In this document: in pieces, positions 16,179 through 20,720 of the stretch
Layout: each line of letters begins with the position of its first letter
Position numbering within the stretch: the first letter of the stretch is position 1
DNA from: Bacteroidales bacterium
Lineage (GTDB): Bacteria; Bacteroidota; Bacteroidia; Bacteroidales; VadinHA17
Reading direction: 5' to 3'
NCBI GenBank assembly: GCA_030692905.1
Contig: JAUYBT010000088.1
Coordinates: 1-20,720 of the forward strand
DNA length: 20,720 nt
Program-made: the position numbers and the translations under genes
Notes under the pieces: model-generated
The model's database searches: none
Seen by the model: only the letters and a program-made list of their open reading frames with translations
What the model was told of the DNA's origin: nothing

Positions 16179-18002
16179 TTAACTTTGTCCTACTTTCTCA
16201 AGCCTTTTAAGAATCGAGAAGATGAATGCGGCGGAGACAAGACAGCATACGATAAATACCAGCCAAAGAGTACTTAATGGAACTTTATCCCATAAGATTG
16301 TACCAACCACAAGCAGCTTATTTCCAACTGCTGTCGCGAGCAGCCAGCCACCCTGCATCAGACCCTGGAATCTTGAAGGAGCAACCTTTGAAACAAATGA
16401 TAGTCCCATAGGACTAAGGAAAAGTTCAGCGATTGTCAGAATAAGATAACTACTGATCAGCCAATAAGGTGATACCCTGTCTAATACATTAACCGGTGCT
16501 CCGGCAAGTGTTAATGGTGAAGCCAGTCCTATTGATGAAACCAGGACAACAATGAATCCAATTGCAGCGATAATCATACCGATGCCAATCTTTTTAGGTG
16601 TTGATGGTTCAATACCTTTTTTGGACAGCCACGCAAATGCCCCCATGACAGGGAATGTCAATGCAACAATGAAAAGTGGATTAAATGACTGGAAAACTTC
16701 CGGGGAGATGGAATTTTGTATACCAAACGGACTGATCCAATTCCTTAACAAGCCGGTTGGGTCAAATCCTGTTAAGAGGTATAAAGAGTACAGGAAAGCT
16801 ATTACAAACAGCACTCCTCCTGCAATCTTAACATTTAGTTTCAGATTCTTGCGGAACAGCAAAACAAGACCGGCAATTGAACCAACAACTGCAAGCATTG
16901 AAGGTAATGTGAAGAAGAGATTGGTAAATGTATCAACCTGCTTCACCGTGTAATCTCTGGCATATAGAGTAAGTGTGAGTCCGTTCTGATGGAATGACAT
17001 CCAGAAGAATATCACAACTATAAAAACAAGAACCAGCGCAGTAATACGGGCCCTTTCTTCCTTGTGTGAACTCAAAATAATCCAGGTTACAAATCCGGCA
17101 AACAGACCAAAAGCGAAACCGTCGGCAAGGCCAACAATATAACTTAATCCGAATGCAGTAATTCCCATAGCTGCAAGCGCAATGAGAAGTATCCCTGGTT
17201 TGAATTCAACTTTGGTGGTTGTCTCTTTTACTGCTTTCTCTTTATTTGGGAGTAACCTGTTAAAGAATATGTAAACCAAAAGGGATATTACCATTGCTCC
17301 GGCAGCTATTCCGAACGCGTAGTTATAACCTTTGGAGAATACCTCAAGATATTTGCTTGCGAATCCTGCCAGATCGGTAACCGGACCACTCAGACTTACA
17401 TTGTTGGCAAGCTGTTGGATTGTGGTTGTATCAGTGAGAGTTCCGTTTATGTATTGGTGACAAAGAGAAGGGAGACTGCCGTCGTGAGCAAATCCGTTGA
17501 CCTTAAGCCACCAGTTACGCATGCCTGTGGCAGCAAAAGGAGCAAAGAAGGCTCCTACGTTTATCCCCATATAAAAGATCATAAAGGCTGAGTCTCTTAA
17601 TTTTGCATACTTCGGGTCATCATACATCTGACCAACAACAGCCTGAAGGTTACCTTTGAATAGTCCATTGCCAAGGGCAATTGTAAAAAGTCCGATAATA
17701 GTGATAGTCAATGTCATACCGGGTACCGCCATAATTATATAACCGGCGAACATGATTATGATACCTGTAAGTATAACTAACTTATACTTCTTTGTTGCAT
17801 CGGCCAGGATACCTCCAACCAGCGCCAAAGCATAAATGCTGAAGTAAAACCAGCTGTAAATTCCACCTGCTTTTTCAGCTGAAAGTCCGAACTTGGCCTG
17901 TAAAAACAGAACAAGAATAGCCATCATTGTGTAAAATCCGAACCTTTCACCCATATTTGAGAAGAAGGCAACGAGTAGTCCCTTGGGATGATTTTTTAGC
18001 AT
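16179..18002 (-). CDS. POT/PTR-family (proton-dependent oligopeptide) MFS transporter
   Basis: 607 residues with many hydrophobic helices, fitting a 12-14 helix major-facilitator protein of the POT/PTR family. Family marks include NMGERFGFY (16-24, corresponding to the POT motif ExxERFxYY but with N16 in place of the first Glu), GGILADATKKYK after helix 2, GNGLFKGN in the helix 3-4 region, and FMIFYMGINVGAFFAP. A polar insert around residues 165-215 may sit between helices. By family, it imports di- and tripeptides with protons. The ATG start at 18002 begins the operon-like run POT-thrA-thrC-thrH; its stop is 3 bp before the thrA ATG. The 10-bp-period repeat lies upstream in its likely promoter. 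Substrate and proton coupling are uncertain because of the altered motif. Confidence 0.85.
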   Translation of the reverse strand: MLKNHPKGLLVAFFSNMGERFGFYTMMAILVLFLQAKFGLSAEKAGGIYSWFYFSIYALALVGGILADATKKYKLVILTGIIIMFAGYIIMAVPGMTLTITIIGLFTIALGNGLFKGNLQAVVGQMYDDPKYAKLRDSAFMIFYMGINVGAFFAPFAATGMRNWWLKVNGFAHDGSLPSLCHQYINGTLTDTTTIQQLANNVSLSGPVTDLAGFASKYLEVFSKGYNYAFGIAAGAMVISLLVYIFFNRLLPNKEKAVKETTTKVEFKPGILLIALAAMGITAFGLSYIVGLADGFAFGLFAGFVTWIILSSHKEERARITALVLVFIVVIFFWMSFHQNGLTLTLYARDYTVKQVDTFTNLFFTLPSMLAVVGSIAGLVLLFRKNLKLNVKIAGGVLFVIAFLYSLYLLTGFDPTGLLRNWISPFGIQNSISPEVFQSFNPLFIVALTFPVMGAFAWLSKKGIEPSTPKKIGIGMIIAAIGFIVVLVSSIGLASPLTLAGAPVNVLDRVSPYWLISSYLILTIAELFLSPMGLSFVSKVAPSRFQGLMQGGWLLATAVGNKLLVVGTILWDKVPLSTLWLVFIVCCLVSAAFIFSILKRLEKVGQS

Positions 18003-18050
18003 AATTGTATTTATTTATAAAATTAATTCACTTTTAAATTATTATCTTTT

Positions 18051-18100
18051 TGTTCAATTATTTCAATCTATTTCAACTTATATCAAACTATTTCAACATA
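18051..18100. repeat. 10-bp-period array (TTTCAAnnTA-like), five units
   Basis: Five 10-bp blocks: TGTTCAATTA, TTTCAATCTA, TTTCAACTTA, TATCAAACTA, TTTCAACATA. The 10-bp spacing is close to one DNA helical turn. On the transporter's transcribed strand the units read TAnnTTGAAA, near the Bacteroidota -7 consensus. It starts 48 bp upstream of the transporter ATG and lies between divergent genes. Confidence 0.65.
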
Positions 18101-18233
18101 TTATCAGTAGTCATTTAACATTGATTCTGCTCATAACAAATATATTAATCTTTTTGAAAGTAAAAAACCTGCTTTTTCTGGCTCTTTTACATTCATAATT
18201 GCCTGCATCCTTTTTATTAATGGATGAAGAGTG

Positions 18234-18241
18234 TAAATTTG
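18234..18241 (+). promoter_or_regulatory. Candidate -7 promoter element TAAATTTG for nnr
   Basis: TAAATTTG matches the Bacteroidota -7 consensus TAnnTTTG and lies 21 bp before the nnr ATG, consistent with a short leader. No good TTTG -33 box is found at the usual spacing; the nearest TTG is about 32 bp upstream, too far. AT-rich sequence gives chance matches. Confidence 0.4.
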
Positions 18242-18262
18242 TGAAACAATTGTAATCCCAAA

Positions 18263-19789
18263 ATGAAAATATTTAGTTGTGAACAGATAAAAGAGATTGA
18301 TGAATATACCATACAGCATGAACCTATTGCATCCATTGATCTTATGGAGAGGGCTGCCGGACAATTGCTTAAATGGTATCTTGCGAGGTTTGAAAGATCC
18401 AGGCGTATTTTCATTTTTGCCGGTCCGGGTAATAATGGAGGCGACGGTCTTGCTCTTGCTCGTATGCTGGCTGCAAACAGATATGATGCTGAAGTACATT
18501 ATGTTAAATTTACAGAAAAGACATCCAACGATTGGGAGATAAACCGTCAGCGTCTGGAAACAGAAACAACCGTCCCGCTGAATTATCTGACCAGTTCAGA
18601 TCAGTTTCCGGTCATCTCATCGGGGGATCTTATAATCGATGCAATCTTTGGTTCCGGACTGTCCCGGCCTGTTGAAGGCTTACCGGGAGATGTTATAAAA
18701 CAGATCAACCGTGTTGATGCAACAGTAATTTCAATTGATATTCCTTCAGGGTTGTTTGGTGAGGATAATAGTAAAAATTCCTATGACACTATTGTTAAAG
18801 CTGATTACATCCTTAGTTTTCATTTTCCCAAACTATCCTTTATGTTTGCCGAAAATGCTCCTTATGTCGGAGAATGGTTTGTGTTGCAAATCGGGTTGAA
18901 TAGCAATGCAATCAGAAACACATTATCACCCTATGCTTTATCAGGAAACAATGATGTAGCACCGTTACTCAAAAAAAGAAATCAATTTGATCACAAGGGA
19001 AATTTTGGCCATGGCTTGCTGGTTTCCGGCTCTTCAGGAAAAATGGGTGCTGCAGTTCTGGGAGCCGGGGCAGCTCTCAGAACTGGTATTGGTCTGATAA
19101 CATGTCATATACCCTCATGCGGGAACTTAATCATACAGAGTGCTCTGCCCGAAGCAATGATGACGGTTGATAAATCTGAAAAATATATTTCAGATATTGG
19201 AAATACTGATTCTTTCAGTGCTGTTGGTATCGGCCCGGGCTTAGGAACGGAACCGGTATCTCAAAAAGCACTTCACAACCTATTATCAGAATGTAAAAAA
19301 CCGATGGTAATTGATGCTGATGCACTGAATATCCTCTCTTTAAATAAGAAATGGTTTTCTCTTTTGCCCACAGGAACAATTCTCACACCCCATCCAAAAG
19401 AATTTGAGAGACTTGCAGGTAAAACAGACAGTGGTTTTGCCCGGCTGAAGAGGCAGATCCAATTCTCTGAGGAAAATAAATGCATAGTTGTTCTTAAAGG
19501 GGCTCATACCTCTGTTACAACCCCTGAAGGAAAAGTAATGTTCAATAGCACCGGGAACCCGGGTATGGCAACTGGAGGCAGTGGCGATGTGCTTACAGGA
19601 ATAATATTATCTTTGCTTGCACAAGGCTATGCACCTGAAAATGCCGCTGTTTTGGGAGTATATCTTCACGGTATGGCGGGTGACATGGCTGCCGGAGAAT
19701 CATGTTATGAATCAATTATCGCATCAGATATAATTAAATGCATAGGGAAAGCGTTTAATAAGATAAGGGAACTAGAACCATCTTCATGA
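18263..19789 (+). CDS. nnr: Bifunctional NAD(P)H-hydrate epimerase / ADP-dependent NAD(P)H-hydrate dehydratase
   Basis: 508 residues, the usual length of the bacterial fusion (YjeF_N plus carbohydrate-kinase-like domain). The N-terminal epimerase (1 to about 215) has AGPGNNGGDG (53-62), IDAIFGSG (124-131) and SIDIPSG (156-162). The C-terminal ribokinase-fold dehydratase (about 230-508) has NFGHGLLVSGSSGKMGAA (246-263), GPGLG (323-327), IDADALN (349-355), TPHPKEF (374-380), KGAH (411-414) and GNPGMATGGSGD (430-441, with the catalytic Asp at 441). It repairs hydrated NAD(P)H made by enzyme side reactions or heat. The start ATG at 18263 gives the typical short N-terminus and lies 21 bp after a candidate promoter box. 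The adjacent DUF4831 gene is on the same strand 102 bp downstream, with no evident link. Confidence 0.95.
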   Translation: MKIFSCEQIKEIDEYTIQHEPIASIDLMERAAGQLLKWYLARFERSRRIFIFAGPGNNGGDGLALARMLAANRYDAEVHYVKFTEKTSNDWEINRQRLETETTVPLNYLTSSDQFPVISSGDLIIDAIFGSGLSRPVEGLPGDVIKQINRVDATVISIDIPSGLFGEDNSKNSYDTIVKADYILSFHFPKLSFMFAENAPYVGEWFVLQIGLNSNAIRNTLSPYALSGNNDVAPLLKKRNQFDHKGNFGHGLLVSGSSGKMGAAVLGAGAALRTGIGLITCHIPSCGNLIIQSALPEAMMTVDKSEKYISDIGNTDSFSAVGIGPGLGTEPVSQKALHNLLSECKKPMVIDADALNILSLNKKWFSLLPTGTILTPHPKEFERLAGKTDSGFARLKRQIQFSEENKCIVVLKGAHTSVTTPEGKVMFNSTGNPGMATGGSGDVLTGIILSLLAQGYAPENAAVLGVYLHGMAGDMAAGESCYESIIASDIIKCIGKAFNKIRELEPSS

Positions 19790-19801
19790 ACTCACCCCCG
19801 G

Positions 19802-19826
19802 CCCCTCTCTACTTCGTAAAGAGGGG
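19802..19826 (+). terminator. Weak hairpin after nnr
   Basis: CCCCTCT (19802-19808) pairs with AGAGGGG (19820-19826) around an 11-nt loop. It lies 13 bp after the nnr stop but is not followed by a T-run, so it may be a REP-like relic or a weak terminator rather than a classic one. Confidence 0.4.
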
Positions 19827-19848
19827 TGACATGCAGAAAGGTCACAAC

Positions 19849-19876
19849 TTGAATTTTGAATTTTGAACTTTGAACA
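19849..19876. repeat. 7-bp tandem array (TTGAATT-type), four units
   Basis: TTGAATT, TTGAATT, TTGAACT, TTGAACA in direct register, ending 15 bp before the ATG of the DUF4831 gene, so it occupies that gene's likely leader. The fourth copy is diverged. Confidence 0.65.
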
Positions 19877-19891
19877 AAAAATTATATACAC

Positions 19892-20720
19892 ATGAAAACC
19901 ACGATCAGACTATCCGTATTCTTAATAACCATATTTTTTGTTAGTTCATGTTTTCCGAACAAGAAACTTGCTGAAACAAAGAGTATTATCCTGCCACTTT
20001 CAGATGCAGCTACTCTTACAGAAGGAAGTATCGTATATGGCCTTCCAAGAACAGTGTTTACTGTTTTTGTAGAAATGGAAAGAACGATTGAAAAGCCAGG
20101 TCCCTATGCCCGGTTTGCCGGAGATATGCTTGGACTTAATGATGTTATACAGAGTGAAAGTGAATTATGGACAATTGAGGGAATAACAGTTAAGACTCAT
20201 GAAGAGTTAGATCCATCGGAGTATTATGTTATTCAGAGTAACACTCTTTTTCAAACAAATGTTCTGGCACTTAAGAAAGAGGGACTTATTCTTGATCTGA
20301 ATCCCGGAATATTTTATTCCACTGAGAATCTGATCGGGCCCAAAGAACATGCAATAAATCAGTTTCATTCATTTGATCTGGGTTCGGATGAATATTTCCA
20401 GTTGCAGCGTGACACAGCTTATAAGCGGATAAGTGTTGATTCCACATTCATACGGATACCTTATGTTGTAGAAAAGAAGAAAAAGCTTCCAATAGATCAG
20501 CTGGCTGAAAGGGCTGCCAGAAGACTGATGGAAATGAGAGATGGAAGGCATCTCATTCTTTCAGGGGAGGCTAATGTCTTTCCGCAAAGTGAGGCTGCAA
20601 TAAATGAAATAAATCGTCTTGAAAAGGAATACACGGAATTATTCACAGGTAAAACCCTGACGGAGACCAGGATATTCTCTTATCAGATCATTCCGGGAAA
20701 AGAGATGGTGGGAAAACCAG
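19892..20720 (+). CDS. DUF4831 family lipoprotein (3' truncated by the window)
   Basis: The reading frame is open from ATG 19892 to the last base (276 codons), so the end is outside the window. The N-terminus MKTTIRLSVFLITIFFVSSC has a hydrophobic core and a lipobox-like VSSC with Cys at residue 20, suggesting lipid attachment. The body has the DUF4831 look: VYGLPRTVFTVFVEMERTIEKPGPYARFAGDM at about 49-80, a later DQLAERAARRLMEMRDGRHLILSGE stretch, and a LEKEYTELFTGKT ending. This family of unknown function occurs in Bacteroidota envelopes. The start is supported by the lipoprotein signal; no Shine-Dalgarno is evident. No catalytic motif is seen. It lies 102 bp after nnr. Confidence 0.75.
   Translation, partial: MKTTIRLSVFLITIFFVSSCFPNKKLAETKSIILPLSDAATLTEGSIVYGLPRTVFTVFVEMERTIEKPGPYARFAGDMLGLNDVIQSESELWTIEGITVKTHEELDPSEYYVIQSNTLFQTNVLALKKEGLILDLNPGIFYSTENLIGPKEHAINQFHSFDLGSDEYFQLQRDTAYKRISVDSTFIRIPYVVEKKKKLPIDQLAERAARRLMEMRDGRHLILSGEANVFPQSEAAINEINRLEKEYTELFTGKTLTETRIFSYQIIPGKEMVGKP

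Noticed and set aside
18131..18499. A minus-strand open frame overlapping the start of nnr
   Set aside because: It overlaps the conserved epimerase motifs of nnr on the other strand and lacks domain features, so it is not treated as a gene.

Overview
The window is AT-rich and looks like a chromosomal segment of a Bacteroidota member, most likely of the Bacteroidales/Marinilabiliales type. The evidence is a gingipain-like C25 protease with a C-terminal type IX secretion (T9SS) sorting domain, proteins of the DUF6599 and DUF4831 families (mostly found in this phylum), a ferredoxin-tailed Tat aldo/keto reductase, and TAnnTTTG-like promoter elements. I see no rRNA, tRNA, CRISPR array, transposase or phage gene.

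Left part (1-5057): the 3' end of a Gfo/Idh/MocA-type oxidoreductase is followed by a strong hairpin. On the minus strand come an HD-domain phosphohydrolase and a 1255-residue secreted cysteine protease, whose only plausible start is a TTG touching a 16-bp palindrome.

Middle (5058-11523): a 317-bp divergent intergenic region leads into a plus-strand pair, an exported metallo-beta-lactamase-fold hydrolase and a Tat-exported aldo/keto reductase with two [4Fe-4S] motifs. A folded-repeat element and an exported DUF6599 protein follow. Converging on these are two minus-strand redox genes: a heptaheme NapC/NirT-like membrane cytochrome and an unusual fusion of a DoxX membrane domain to a Tat-like segment and a TIM-barrel-like domain. 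The whole block suggests envelope redox chemistry.

Right-centre (11672-18002): a minus-strand operon reads POT-family transporter, thrA (aspartokinase/homoserine dehydrogenase), thrC (threonine synthase), thrH (phosphoserine phosphatase/homoserine phosphotransferase). No thrB or other homoserine kinase is present, and ThrH sits where the missing homoserine-phosphorylating step would be expected. This is the clearest pathway-level point of interest.

Right end (18263-20720): a plus-strand bifunctional NAD(P)H-hydrate repair enzyme (nnr) and the beginning of a DUF4831 lipoprotein that runs off the window.

Across the window, several short intergenic gaps hold small tandem arrays with unrelated units and periods of 7, 8, 10, 7 and 17 bp, two of them starting one base after a stop codon. 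The same 16-bp palindrome, TGTTAATTAATTAACA, occurs twice upstream of minus-strand genes. These are the main non-coding structures.
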